A DNA stretch of 64,000 bases from positions 19,776,001 through 19,840,000 of the forward strand of contig LR990050.1 of the NCBI GenBank assembly GCA_905147135.1. Direction: 5' to 3'. Position 1 is the first letter of the stretch, and each line of letters opens with the position of its first letter. Positions 10,873-21,756 of the stretch are shown here, one piece after another. The DNA is from Blastobasis lacticolella (Eukaryota; Arthropoda; Insecta; Lepidoptera; Blastobasidae). Below the pieces are notes generated by a model that was given only the letters and a program-made list of their open reading frames with translations, was not told the origin of the DNA and ran no database searches. The translations under genes were made by a program, and so were the position numbers.

Positions 10873-11919
10873 AAAAGGGTATAAAAATGTAATTATAACT
10901 AGATATTACTGTTGCCTTTTTTAAGTATGTCCAATAAGAAAAGGTTCTCTTCTCCTGAGCTGTTTCTGTCTGTACGACTGTAAAAAACAATACCCGTGAG
11001 CAACACTGACTATTTTTATGCTCTGATAGAAGAGTACCTAGAGTAACATAACGTTTTAAACTATCGCGGTTATTATCACTCATTTTATGGGTATTTTTGG
11101 GCTACTCATCAACAAAGGTCCGCGGTAGGAAACCCGGAACATATCCTTAAAATGTACCTATAGTAAGTTACGAAATTAGACGGGTGATATAGCCTGAAAA
11201 GCCCGAGAGTTGTAGGAGATCGTAAGAAATAAACCGGATAGGTAAAGATTGTAAGAAGTATAATAAATTGAACATTCAATTTAAAAACTCTATCTCGACA
11301 CCTACACAACAGCATTATATTTTCCAACCATAATTTAATTCGAGCCAGCTATTACAGAGCCGATGGGATCATTTTTATCCGGCTACTGTCACCCGGGTAC
11401 AGGTACACCCGGATCACCGACATTACACCCAGTCAGGTGATGTATCGCGTCATTAATACGAGGGATGCGGCGATTACCCGGCTCTTGACGGTGTTATTAA
11501 ATACCCGGATGAGTTGATCGTAGCGTGGGGATGAGTGTTCATAGAGGGAAGTCTAGATTAAAGTATCTTATGCATTATAGTAATATTTATATATTTGTAT
11601 GACATACATAAAGATAGTAATATAAACAAATTAGCATAGTAAACACTGTACAATTAGATACCTATATTTAAAAAAAAAAAGTAATAAAAGGAAAGAGAAA
11701 ACCAAATAGATAAAAAAGTAAAAAAGCAAAAATAATGACCAAGACCTATGTGAGCCTATGACAGAGGAAATCAGAGTAACTGTCTGAGTCTGTTTCGGCT
11801 TAGACGTATCTTAGGTTCCCAGTAAAGTGAAAAAATATGTATTTTAAAAGTGAAATAGTATAATTTGAGTAGCGAATTATTAAAAGGAACCGAAACATGA
11901 TCTGATGTAATATCATCAT
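10873..11919. other. Non-coding; contains a GC-balanced unmatched block
   Basis: 11335-11540 is GC-balanced, contains several ACCCGG motifs and alternating TAAT cores, and matches no repeat seen here. The remainder is AT-rich. No gene recognised. Confidence 0.4.
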
Positions 11920-12070
11920 CACAGCCTATAAAAGTCCACTGCAGGACTTAGGGCCTCTCTCACGAAAGGAGAGGTTATTGTTATAGTTTCCAGGCTTAGC
12001 AGGTGGGTTGGAGATCGCAGTGTTATAAATATATAGAAAAAGCTGCTGCCCATTTTCAAACCTATGAAAA
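11920..12070 (+). repeat. Repeat family D copy
   Basis: ATCATCATCAC then CTGCAGGACTTAGGGCCTCT, GTTGGAGATCGCAGTGTTAT and GCTGCTGCCCATTTTC, the same order as at 19545-19835. Probably a SINE or LINE 3' fragment with a trinucleotide tail. Confidence 0.7.
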
Positions 12071-12269
12071 CTCTGTTTTTCAAACACGACTGAACATATA
12101 AATTATGATACTTAAGCAAGAATAAAATTAACCAGTGATGGAAAGAAAGAAAGAAAAGCCATTTATTACATATAGCATACCACGACACAAAAACAGTTAA
12201 ATTACAGACAACGGACACATTAATACTTAAAATATCTTAATTAAGACAATATGTAGCCTCCCATGACAC

Positions 12270-12370
12270 AGTCGGTATGGCGGCGGCCAGCGTAAATGGT
12301 CCCCACTCAGCATGTGCTGTGAGGCGCAAGAAACGACTCACAGCGCTGGTATTCTGTGGGCCCATTGTTT
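12270..12370 (+). repeat. Dispersed repeat fragment (weak)
   Basis: Partner of 2885-2965 through CACTCAGCAT and GCGCTGGTATTC. Type unknown. Confidence 0.35.
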
Positions 12371-12929
12371 GGGTACGTCACGGGCGTTATACTACCTAAA
12401 TAAAATTAATATACAAATACATAAGAATAAATACAAAATATGTAGGTACGGTAGTTAAAAATAAATATTATATTAAACAGCACAACACATCTGCTGGCCG
12501 TTGCGCAATCCACCCGTTCCTGCGGCCTCGCTATGCCATGGTGCTGGCGGCGGGGCAGGCTGAGAGGGAACGCCGTCTCGCCCCGCACCCCGCCCAGCCT
12601 ACCCAGCCACCACCCGCTGCCTAGACGCAACTAGATCCCACCCAACCCAGCCAGTCTCCGCCTACTCGCCGGCGCATACGCATCTGTCCGGATATGACGT
12701 AGACCCAACTCACGTGGTTACGGAAAGCCGGGTCGGGTCGCGATGGCAATCAAGCCTTATGTGACAGACGCGGGAAAATAAGCTTTACCTAACTACCAAG
12801 AATTTGAAAAAGTTGCAGTTTTGCCAAGGCAAATACAACAACAATACAATGGCTTCCAAAGTCTGATCGAATGCATAGATTAGAACATAAACTAGCCGAA
12901 CGACATTAAGTGACAGTTATTTTTTAAAG
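12371..12929. other. Non-coding; GC-rich block
   Basis: 12480-12760 is unusually GC-rich (CCGCCC- and CACCC-type tracts) for this window. A 74-codon frame across it has no recognisable motif and is regarded as chance. Confidence 0.35.
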
Positions 12930-13113
12930 ATATTAATAAATTATATTTTTATATATTAGTTTACAATTTATAATAATTTGTATGTAGGTATAGGTTTTAT
13001 CTGTGTCTGTATTTTGTATCAGTTTATTTTGTATTTATGTTGTTTGTGTATTTATAAATATGGGCCTCAGTTGCCTGAAATAAATGAATAACAAATAAAT
13101 AAATAAATAAAAA
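12930..13113 (+). repeat. Probable LINE 3' UTR and tail
   Basis: T/A-rich sequence ending in GTTGCCTGAAATAAATGAAT and an AATAAATAAATAAA tail, a common form of LINE 3' ends in Lepidoptera. No ORF remains. Confidence 0.5.
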
Positions 13114-13649
13114 ATTGGTCCGTCGCGTCGCTCAGCCATGGCAGCTAGTGAAACCTGAGAGAAAAATGAGAGTTGCTAGATAATCTGTCTTTGGCTAGAA
13201 AACAAAGTGGTAAGAATCATACGCTCCATATGATCCTGCTCCACATAGGACTCCACTCCACACTAGCAACATAAAAAAATGTAAAACCATGCTCAAAGCC
13301 CGAAGCGACAAAGCGAGTGCATTACAAGTAAACTGTAAGCCTTCTTCACCCGGCTTAACGTACGTAGAAAACTTGCTACCCCTTCCTCTAAAACCTCTTA
13401 CACTATTACCATATCTCTGAGCAAATCCACGGTAACTTCTGAGCCTCATATCGATTCTGGTGCTGCGAAAGAGCGAACGAAACGCCAGGGCCGGCTAAAG
13501 GCGGGCCGCTGTAGGGGGTTAAGGTTACAATAAAATTAAAATTGTAAACAAAAAGAATAGCATGAGTTCATCCACTATCATCGGGTGAGTACGTAATTAA
13601 AAAAGAGTTTAAATCGACTCTCTTGGTTTATTTCAATACTATCTTAGCG
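13114..13649. other. Non-coding, no gene recognised
   Basis: An 84-codon frame on the - strand (13195-13449) is arginine- and glycine-rich at one end but has no supporting motif. Confidence 0.35.
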
Positions 13650-13697
13650 CCCCCACTCCGCCCGTCAAGACTACATGTCTTGACGGGCGGGTTGGGG
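13650..13697. repeat. Very stable GC-rich stem-loop
   Basis: A perfect 14-bp stem, CCGCCCGTCAAGAC (13658-13671) with loop TACAT and GTCTTGACGGGCGG (13677-13690). It extends outward as CCCCACT/GTTGGGG with mismatches. Function unknown; transposon-end hairpin is one possibility. Confidence 0.7.
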
Positions 13698-13734
13698 AGA
13701 TAAAAAGTATTACAGACCCTACAAATTTTTTGTC

Positions 13735-13810
13735 CATATCCGTTTATCCGTTTAGGCGTGAAGAGGTAACAAACATACACACACACACACAAACTTTCGC
13801 ATATATATTA
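13735..13810 (-). repeat. Helitron-like 5' end fragment with (AC)n
   Basis: Read on the - strand it begins like ATAATATATATGCGAAAGTT, then an internal GT-dinucleotide run (13773-13793), resembling the 5' portion of lepidopteran Helitron-derived repeats. Not bounded on the other side. Confidence 0.45.
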
Positions 13811-13839
13811 TGTGTGGGAGTTTGTTTTGTATTTGTATA

Positions 13840-13985
13840 AGAAAGGGGTGAAAAGGTTTTTACAGGGTCGGTAACACGGTAGCGATACGCCTGGTATTGC
13901 AAACGTCCATAGGCTGCAGTAACTAATTGTTACTATCAGACAGGCGGCAAGCTTGTTTGCCACCTTAGTGGTATAAAAAAGAAGT
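13840..13985 (+). repeat. LINE 3'-end fragment (ORF2 tail and UTR)
   Basis: GGGGTGAAAAGGTTTTTACA, GGTATTGCAAACGTCCATAG, then GCTTGTTTGCCACCTTAGTG, matching the fuller copy at 60005-60250, where the reading frame is recognisable. Confidence 0.7.
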
Positions 13986-14199
13986 GAATAAAGTACTAGT
14001 TAATTCGCTTACCATCGATTCTCTAAGAAACATTCTTGATCGCAACAACGAAATGAAGGAAGTGCTAGTAGGTGATAACAAAATTTCAATAGAAATTTGC
14101 GCATTACTAGACAACTTAGCCACGATCTGTCACCGTTGTTTCATCGTTGCTCACGGATCTTGCCAGCCATAAAGAATAAATACGTAGGTTTTAAATAGA

Positions 14200-14292
14200 T
14201 ATCAGTAGAATTTAGATTTAAAATTGTAACTTATTTAATGTTGGTATTACGAGCATTGTGATGTCAATATAAATAATGTCTATGTCTATGTC
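14200..14292 (+). repeat. LINE 3' end with (TCTATG)n tail
   Basis: TTGTGATGTCAATATAAATA followed by tandem TCTATG. 52690-52790 has the same junction and tail. Confidence 0.6.
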
Positions 14293-14849
14293 TGAATGTA
14301 ACAAGAAGTTAGTATTTTTGCTGCCAGTTTTTGGGCATTTTTAGGGCTACCCCTTAAACCGGCCCGCCGCAATGGGCGCAGCCGCCGCGGTTCCCACACT
14401 ATAAATGCAGATGCGATCTGGTTTAATCTAGATCTGCACACACGCCGTATACAGGGCGTTATTAATTATTCATCGGGCGGCGTATAAACCAATTTCACGG
14501 TTCTTTGCGCGCGAGCCATTGCCGCGTACAGGGTGCGCCGGGATTGATTTTTGCCGCCGCTCTTTGGGCTTAATTTTGGGGGTTGGCGGAGGATGGGAGA
14601 GGGTTAAACGGTAAGGTTTGGTTTTCGAAGTCGAAGTAAAAAGTATACCTAATTTAGATGACTGATTAGATTATATCATAGTTCAAACTTCCTCCAATAC
14701 AAGAGGATTTAGCTCACGCAGTGGATTGGTGCGTATCACCACGCTTCTCAGGCAGTTGAGATGCCATAAATATGTTGGGCTTTGCAGGCGGATTGGAGAT
14801 CGTTCCTCTGATCTGCAGAGGCCCTGGTCAATACATATCGGTTAGCTGA
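14293..14849. other. Non-coding; GC-balanced unmatched block
   Basis: 14340-14600 is GC-rich with CGCCG and TAATTATTCAT motifs and no repeat match here. 14700-14830 may hold a degraded family D scrap (GGCGGATTGGAGATCG). No gene recognised. Confidence 0.4.
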
Positions 14850-15198
14850 GAGTTGATAAATTCTGAAAAGTCTCGGTATAGCGACTGTCGCTTAATGTAT
14901 GTCGGACGTCGCTTAGCGCCGCGCGCACTGCGTTTCCTGCGGCGCGCGATGGGACAAGTCCTTGGACATGATTGTACTGAGGTACAATCATGTGCTTTTT
15001 GCATTTGGCTAAATTCAGTCTTTTTAACTCAGAAGGAAACAGCGTCACTTATATTGCCACGGCCCGTATGTTGCCACGGTCCGCAGCCCTATTTTTCTAA
15101 ATGTTATTTGTAAACATTATTTTGTGTTTTATGACGTTCATAAGAGTTTTGTAAACCTAAATTGAATAAAAATTATTTGACTTGACTTGACTTGACTT
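14850..15198 (+). mobile_element. Retroposed sequence with (TTGAC)n tail
   Basis: The last 135 nt (from about 15060: GTTGCCACGG, then TTCTAAATGTTATTTGTAAA, ending in AATTGAATAAAAATTATT and four TTGAC units) match 49225-49375 on the other strand. The upstream parts of the two copies differ, as expected for 5'-truncated or chimeric retroposition. It includes a perfect stem-loop, ACATGATTGTAC/GTACAATCATGT, at 14966-14993 with loop TGAG. Confidence 0.65.
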
Positions 15199-15652
15199 AT
15201 AATAAGTTACGTGTCGCTCCGATTTCAAAAAGCGTCATACAAAAATATACCTTAATTTATAAGCAATACACTTCTTCCACTTTGATTTGAATTAGGATCC
15301 CTGATTTTATATTTTTTTATCAACTCTCTTCGAACAGAGGCTAGTTCGGCTTTTGTTGTACGAAGCCTAACCGATGTGCATTTAAAACACTGGTTTCATA
15401 ACACCCCGTGCCATAATAACTAAACGCATCCACGGCCGAAACCGCGCGATCAAATTTGCCGCGTCAGCGCCGAGAGATGCGCTTTTCAGAGCGCTCCCCC
15501 CGCTACCCCTCCCCCTGGAAACCCCTTGGACGGCCCTGTCGATGGACGATGTAATGAAATAATTATTTATTCTGACACCAATTAGGGATAATTGCGTTTT
15601 GTGTGCGGGAAGTGGAGGGGGTGAGGTTTCAATCCTGTAATAATAATATACA
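15199..15652. other. Non-coding; GC-balanced block next to TAAT-rich sequence
   Basis: 15410-15600 contains CG-rich sequence followed by TAATGAAATAATTATTTATT and ACCAATTAGGGATAATTGCG, i.e. clustered TAAT cores. It matches no repeat here. Its possible regulatory nature is inference. Confidence 0.4.
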
Positions 15653-15938
15653 CCGACCTGAGTGGTTCAATTGGTCAGTTCAGTTCAATTCAGTTTAGAG
15701 TGGTTCAGTTGGCCGGTGTGCCACGCGGAGCTCCCGGATTCGATACCCGGCCGAGTAGAAACTGAAATGATGAATATTAATTTCTGTTACGAGTCTGGGT
15801 GTTAATTGTATAATAAGTATGTGTTCAAAAGTATATAAGTAGTTTATCAGTTATCTAGCACATATAACACAAGCTTTGCTTACTTTGGGACTAGATGGCG
15901 CTGTGTGAATTGTCCAAGCATATTTATTTATTATTTAT
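15653..15938 (+). mobile_element. SINE-B, nearly full length (tRNA-derived)
   Basis: The head has TGAGTGGTTCAATTGGTC and a B-box-like GGATTCGATACCCGG, followed by GAAACTGAAATGATGAA. The 3' half is ATAACACAAGCTTTGCTTAC, GGGACTAGATGGCGCTGTGT and a TTATTTATT end. Copies lie at 55272 (-) and 60609 (+). The 3' half resembles tails of RTE-type LINEs known from Lepidoptera, a likely mobilising partner (inference). The head contains a short internal duplication (TTCAGTT). Confidence 0.75.
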
Positions 15939-16518
15939 ATACCACCATAGGGTGTCAATAGGCGCTCAAGCCTGTTCCACTTATCTCTGAGTTCCATGTT
16001 GTTTCCTAAAAAAAACAGGAGGACTGACATAATTTTATTACTAAATCCGACACTAGCACATCCCTCAAAAAGCTGAATAAAAAAAATATGATGAGTGATA
16101 TATTCAATTGTACCCTATAACAAGCAGCCACCACTTATCGCATATGAGCGATCAATCAGATATTCATTAAAACCATACCACCCATCCGAAAGGCAATGGC
16201 TTTCCGTTATTTGTAACGGAAACTGATTTTCGAAGCGAATTTTCCAATTAATCTACCCTCATTTATTCATTACGAGCCTTTATTTCGATACCTTCAGATC
16301 GTTTTGATATTAACAGGCTTGGAGAGTCAGAGAAGTCCACTTGATTGGGTAGCCACAGCCATGTATATTTAAAAAATACTTCTTGGCCAGTGTTCTTATG
16401 TTCCACGCTTGTATATAGTTTGATAGTTTTATAACATGAAAATTACCTAAATGTTTGTGTGTATAAATCGTTGATAACAGACGATAGCTACTGCTTTTTT
16501 TCTGTCTGTTCTGCTTAT
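15939..16518. other. Non-coding, nothing recognised
   Basis: AT-rich, no ORF and no convincing repeat match. Confidence 0.35.
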
Positions 16519-16557
16519 CTTGGCGTTAATGTCCCGCCCCTGGTAGCAGGGTCACTT
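16519..16557 (-). repeat. SINE-A scrap
   Basis: CTTGGCGTTAATGTCCCG fused to CCTGGTAGCAGGGTCAC. Both motifs belong to SINE-A, but the intervening body is missing and the second motif is in the opposite sense, so the piece is rearranged. Confidence 0.45.
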
Positions 16558-16745
16558 GTATTTTTTAATACCACTAAGGTGTCAAATAAGCTTTCTGCCT
16601 GCTGATGGTAACCAGTCACCGCAGTCTATGGGCGTTTGCATCACCCACGCGTTGCCGATACCGTAAAAACCTTTTCACCCTTTCCTTGAAGAACTCCATG
16701 CTGTACTCTGCAAGAAAACCTCTCCAGGTTACCTACATCTATAAT
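16558..16745 (-). repeat. LINE 3'-end fragment
   Basis: On the - strand: AACCTGGAGAGGTTTTCTTG, GAGTACAGCATGGAGTTCTT, AGGTTTTTACGG, then GACACCTTAGTGGTATTAAA. It matches 60005-60250 and sits directly against the SINE-A scrap, suggesting a nested insertion. Confidence 0.7.
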
Positions 16746-19544
16746 AAAACCCCTCCATGCATATTTTACTTAAACAAAGTCTACAAAGTGGCGCGACAAT
16801 ATATTCAATTAATATAAATGTAAATCAGACAGCTCGCTCATTGTGGAATCTGGCAATCCTCTTGTTTGCTCAAGGAATCCGCTCCCTCCGTTAATGATTC
16901 AAATTGTGGTGTTGGAGATATGGAGATGGCTCAAGTCTTTCCATTATCGGATAAGAAAATAGTAGCATGGGAAAAAATAGCAGGGGAAAAGAAATAAATA
17001 CGGTTTGTATAGTTTACACTAGAAAATGTACATACAAAACTAACACCCGCATTGAAAAATGTTAGTCTAGTATGTCTCTGTACGCGTGGCCGTATAGAGA
17101 TCTAACCTCAACTTCGGAAAGTTAGTAGCTAGTCAGTAGCTTTATGGCACAAAATATTTTTTAGATCTTTGTGCTTCCGATATGGACGACTGGGAATGGA
17201 TAAATTAGGAAGTGGTCAAATTAAATTAAATATCATTTATTTCAAGTTTCACAGACTCATATTCTCATTACATTTCATTAATAATTATAGTTTATAATAA
17301 TAAATACATTCATCTTCAGCATTACAACGTCACTTTAGAATTAATTCATGTCATAATCTTAAATAAAAAATAAAACATAGGTATATATGTCAGATAAACT
17401 TGTACAAATGTCAGCCTTTAAATAATATGTATTGCATGTCAAAAATATGGAGATCAATTAATTTATAAATAGGTACAGAATCAGTAACAATGTTAAAATC
17501 AAATCAAATTATGGATACGAAAATGACCAAAGCCGACCAGTTTGCATCTGAGGAACAATACTTGCGTCGGACAAAAGGTTGCGAACTAGGACCTCAGCAG
17601 ATCACAGCAATCTTCAGAACGCCCGCATGATTTCAGTAATATTCCCGCCTGTTGCTTTTTCTTTCTTAATTCTAAGTACCCATGGTACGCAATAAAGTGT
17701 ATTCATTCAAAGCGCGGTGGCGATGAGGAGGTGAAGATGGAGCATTCCTGTTAAGATACATTTAATTCACTGTTTCTTAAAAGCGTCAAGATTAGATACT
17801 ACATATTCGGCGATTCTACACCATGGAGCACAATTATGCTATGAAGCAAAAATACAAAAGCACGCTATTTAGACAAATTATTTAGTATACCGTAGGTACA
17901 AACCTTTACAATATGGCCGACTCATCCCTCATAAACGCTTTCCGCGCACCGCAGAAGCCGTATAATGAAAAATACGCGAGAGGAAGCAGGGGTAAAACGG
18001 GCAACGTTATGGAAATTTAATTATTTTATAGTCTAGACAATAAAACACTGGATTTTAGGGGAGGTGCGGCGTGTAAAGCGATTGTACTGATTTATTGCTC
18101 TACACCTACCCTCGTGATCAGCAGACTGTGCAATCGAGAATGCAAAATCGTTGAATGGTTGCTGGCGAGGCGTTCCTGTTGATTCAAAGGCGTTTTCGAT
18201 TTCGGAATAAAAGTCATGAAAAATAAAATTTATACTGTCGCTGGAGTTGCCTGTCTAATCATTTGGAATCTAGTAATTCATCGTCGATCTTAACTTAGCA
18301 TTTTATTTAAGACACACATATTCAATTGTTGTAATTTCATTCGTTTGAGTGTTTAGTATTTTTATTATGGTTTATTATACTCTACTAATAAATATGTATT
18401 CAATAGATTTCTATAGATTAATTATTCCATCATAAAACCACGAGTCACCGCTTGATGGCTTGTATTGTGATTTCATAATTTCATTATCTTTTTCATTGCT
18501 TTGTTTTATATTCATAACGTGTAGAAATAAATGTTGTGCTCAATTTGATACATTTAGAAATGGCCAGGTGCACAAACATACATCAAACCCTTGACGGAAA
18601 GTCAATCAAAGGTTACATAAAATATACAGACCCAGAGCAAACCCATTAGGGTCACATCTTTATTTTCCCCTTTAAGATGACCTACCTATCTAACAATTTG
18701 GTAGAGCATTGCGATAACAATCTAGCCTAATGACTAATAAGTAATTTAAATTTAACATACTTTGCTCAGTTAAAATAATAAGTAAGAATTTGTTATATAA
18801 AAATACTTTTACAAAAATCTAGACTTTTGCTTACCAAGATCAAGTGCAAACCCAGTAAAGCATTTCTTATATGAAAACGCAAATGACTGTGACTACTCAC
18901 TAAAGTTTAGATACCTAGTTTGATAGGTTATTTTGAACCGGTTCTCTCCCCCATGGCGAGCAAGCGTGACCCCCACCCTCGCCGATGTCTGCATTTTCCG
19001 TCCGATCGCGCGACGGCCCGCTGTAAATCATACGAGAGGAGTCACGGCTGTATGTTTAGTTTGTGCCACTGACCAGCCAGCAATGAATACCAGTCATATT
19101 GAAAATAAAAATTTAAGGAGAATTGTAGGAGCCAGGTGGCTCGTGCCGCTGTCAGCAGAACCCGTTTTTCTGTTCAATTTACAAAATATTTTTAATTGGT
19201 CAAATGATATTGTCGACGTTGGCCATTTTCCGTTATCGTCTGCCCTAGGGAAAAAAAAACACATCTAACGCTGCAGTTAGATTTGCCCATTGAGGTATAG
19301 GTTCTAGAATATTTTGTGGAAAACGTTCTCTGTTGTTTTGTTAACTAGGTGTGTATAGTAATGATATGAGAAGGTTCGACACCTTATAATTCATAGTTCA
19401 TTTATTCATTTGTGGTACAAACAGGTTCAATGGATGTTAGAGTGGTACTCAGTGGATCCTCTACGACCGGCCAACGTCACACAAATTTTATAACTTAAGT
19501 ACTAGGTTTGAAGGGATTTAAATTATCATCAGCCCTTATGGGCT
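16746..19544. other. Long non-coding stretch with one LINE tail
   Basis: 17230-17330 looks like a LINE 3' end on the - strand (TGAGTCTGTGAAACTTGAAA then ATAAATGATATTTAA). The rest (17331-19544) has no recognised gene. The 111-codon frame at 18933-19268 lacks motifs and splice context and is not accepted. 18540-18700 and 18940-19080 are less AT-rich and unmatched. Confidence 0.4.
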
Positions 19545-19835
19545 TATTATGATGATGATTGTAGTCCTGCAGACTGCACTCCACTGTAGGACTTAGGGCC
19601 TCTCTCACAAAAGGGGAGGTTATTGCCATAATCTCCACGCTTGGCAAGCGGGTTCTCCAACCAGACCAGTGCGATCTCTATCGCAGTGTCATAAATATAA
19701 CAATGGAAAACGCTGCTGCCCATTTTAGAGTCTACGAAGACTCTAGCTCTTTTGCTTTGAAAACATTAGTCGCCTTGTACGACACCCACGAGTGTAAGGG
19801 GTTGGTGTTATTCTACTCTGCCGGACACCACTTGA
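19545..19835 (+). repeat. Repeat family D, best + strand copy
   Basis: GATGATGATT, CACTGTAGGACTTAGGGCCT, ATCTCCACGCTTGGCAAGCG, CGCTGCTGCCCATTTTAGAG, AAAACATTAGTCGCC, then ACGAGTGTAAGGGGTTGGTG and ATTCTACTCTGCCGGACACC. A close reverse-complement copy is at 53248-53520 and shorter ones at 5155, 11920 and 48838. No coding frame recognised. Likely a non-autonomous retroposon with a trinucleotide tail. Confidence 0.75.
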
Positions 19836-19867
19836 CCATTATTGACTATTATTACAATCGTCAATAA

Positions 19868-20031
19868 TCTATACTAATAATATTATAAAGAAGTATTGAA
19901 TAGGCTTCAAAACTACTGGACCGATTTCAAAAATTCTTTCACCGTTGGGAAGTTACACTATCCCCGGGTGACATAGGCTGTATACCCGTGTACCCGTAGT
20001 GGTACCCGTGCGAAGCCGGGGCGGCTGCTAG
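19868..20031 (+). mobile_element. Small Helitron-type element, both ends present
   Basis: Starts TCTATACTAATAATATTATA and ends GCCGGGGCGGCTGCTAG. It lies between host A (19867) and T (20032), the A|TC...CTAG|T signature of Helitrons. A short GC hairpin (AGCC/GGCT) precedes the 3' end, also typical. The 164-bp size and interior (CAAAAATTCTTTCACCGTTG, then GTGACATAGGCTGTAT) match non-autonomous lepidopteran Helitron repeats. It encodes no Rep/helicase. Confidence 0.8.
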
Positions 20032-20639
20032 TAAATAATAATAAGCTATTTCAGCTTACGCCAATCATCTATTTCCTTCAAGGTCTGTGGCGTCGATTTC
20101 ACGCGGCGATGCGCACGAGTCGTGACCTATGTCGCAAATGCTCATGTAAAGAGAGCCATAAGCGCCCATACAGACGTACGCGATTTCTGCGTGATTTGTC
20201 GCACATGTTTATGCAATTTTGGTGTCTATGTTAATGACAGAAAGCTTATTATTATTTGCAAACCGTTGTCACCGTTCTATTAATTGACTTTTCAAGAAAA
20301 CTACCTGCCCCGCCAAAAGGACCGCGCCAATATGGGCAGCTGCGCGATTTGGGCGCGATTTCTGTTAGGACGCTACGCGGTGATTAGGCGGATACGACAT
20401 ACAAACGGGCCCTTATTGCAGTACAGATTCTGAGCCATAAACAGCTCCTACAGTATTGGAAAGGATAGAAGTTCATCAGTTGACTGTCACAGGTCGTTGA
20501 TGATCATAGTTGGTGCTTCTTTCTTATATGTGGATGACGTAGCACTGAATTATGCCTATCCTTGTAAATTAAAAATACAAATACTATTTTAAATAGTGAA
20601 GGCAATTTATTCCGAAATATAATAAAATATAATATAATC
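20032..20639. other. Non-coding; GC-balanced unmatched block
   Basis: 20085-20420 is GC-balanced, rich in CGCG and GCGATTT motifs, and unlike the surrounding repeats. No gene recognised. Confidence 0.4.
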
Positions 20640-20988
20640 ATCTTGGCATTAATGTCCCGGTTGTGCTCTCGCGCACGAAGGCCTGGGGCCCGCCGTGACC
20701 ATGATCCAGGATTTGGCCGGTCAGGTAATTAAAGTGCTGCCATCTGACCATGACCCTGCTACCAGGAGAGCCTGACCAGATTGGATCATGGTTACACATC
20801 CAGTCGCCTGAATGTGCACGTTTCCTCACGATGTTTTCCCTCACCGTAAGAGCATCGGTTAGTATTCAACTAATGTACAAGTACATAGCTCAGAAAGCAG
20901 TAATTGGTACATGGCCGGAGCGGAATTCGAACCCGGGACCTCTGGCTTACGATTCAGATACTTTAACCGCTCGGCCACCAACGCTCTC
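20640..20988 (-). mobile_element. SINE-A, full-length reference copy
   Basis: The - strand head GTTGGTGGCCGAGCGGTTAA holds an A-box-like TGGCCGAGCGG, followed by a B-box-like GGGTTCGAATTCC, so the head resembles a type II (Ser/Leu-like) tRNA. The family body and tail (GGACATTAATGCCAAGATGA) follow. About 349 bp. It is the most complete copy in the window and defines the order used to judge the others. Confidence 0.85.
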
Positions 20989-21054
20989 ATTTATTTCAAA
21001 ATATAATTATGTGTAAAAAAACTTGTGTTTGTAGCCCATGACTTGAGTTTCCAG

Positions 21055-21245
21055 TAATTTATCGGGTGGGGATTTGGGGAACCATGACTTTGACAGTGGC
21101 GGGGCATTTGCTTTTTTGTTGCCAGAGCAACGTGTTATGGACGTGGGTAATGCATTGGCGACACTCGGTGTTTGCTGATGTCTGTAGACAGCGGTGATCG
21201 CTTTCCATCAGGTGCGCCGTTTGCCTGCCGTACAACATGAAGCAA
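21055..21245 (+). repeat. LINE 3'-end fragment
   Basis: GGGTGGGGATTTGGGGAACC, GCAACGTGTTATGGACGTGG, then CATCAGGTGCGCCGTTTGCC. The same segment occurs at 42288-42485 and inverted at 9090, 38565 and 53905. Confidence 0.7.
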
Positions 21246-21394
21246 TTAAAGTATAAAGTATTGGGCAGGATACATTTAGCGATTTTAGCGATGGCAGGGA
21301 TTTTAGCATCCCTGGATTGTCAACCGAAAGGCCTGGTTATAATATGGGACTGAATGCAGAGTGGTCTATAATTGTAGTGTAGGTGAAATATTGT

Positions 21395-21600
21395 GTTCTC
21401 TACCGTCTGTACTATGGAATATTAGAAAGAGCGCTTTCCCGAAGTCTTTGCTTTGCTATAACTTGGGTTTTTGCAAAAGTTATCCCCGTCACCTTAAACA
21501 CCGTCATATCATCTAAAGTTTGCTAAGGTTCTGGAGACCAGTGGCTGCTGTACATCAGGTGGCTCGTCTGACTGTGTGGCTCTCTGCACAGTAAAAATAG
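21395..21600 (+). repeat. Decayed LINE C-terminal/3' fragment
   Basis: CTATGGAATATTAGAAAGAG followed by TTTCCCGAAGTCTTTGCTTT aligns with the LWNELPPEVFPLHYN-coding segment at 62354-62580. The CATCAGGTGGCTCGTCTG 3' motif follows. Frames are broken. Confidence 0.5.
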
Positions 21601-21756
21601 TCTCTGCACTGGGCCAAATAGTCTCTAGTGTAGCCCGTAGAAAAGACAAGTCATGAAATTATGGAAATTAATACAATACTTTTACTATTATAACATAGAC
21701 GGAGAAGAGAACGCTTTTTTCAGATTATTACAGTCTTAACTTACTATATAATACAC

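Noticed and set aside
12406..12630. Coding exon in the GC-rich block
   Set aside because: 74 codons, no motif, no splice-site support; open because of base composition.
18933..19268. 111-codon frame on the + strand
   Set aside because: No recognisable motif, no conserved start context and a 3' half that is low complexity.
20889..20988. tRNA gene on the - strand
   Set aside because: The A- and B-box-like sequences are the head of SINE-A; the acceptor stem does not close and the same head recurs with the same SINE body.
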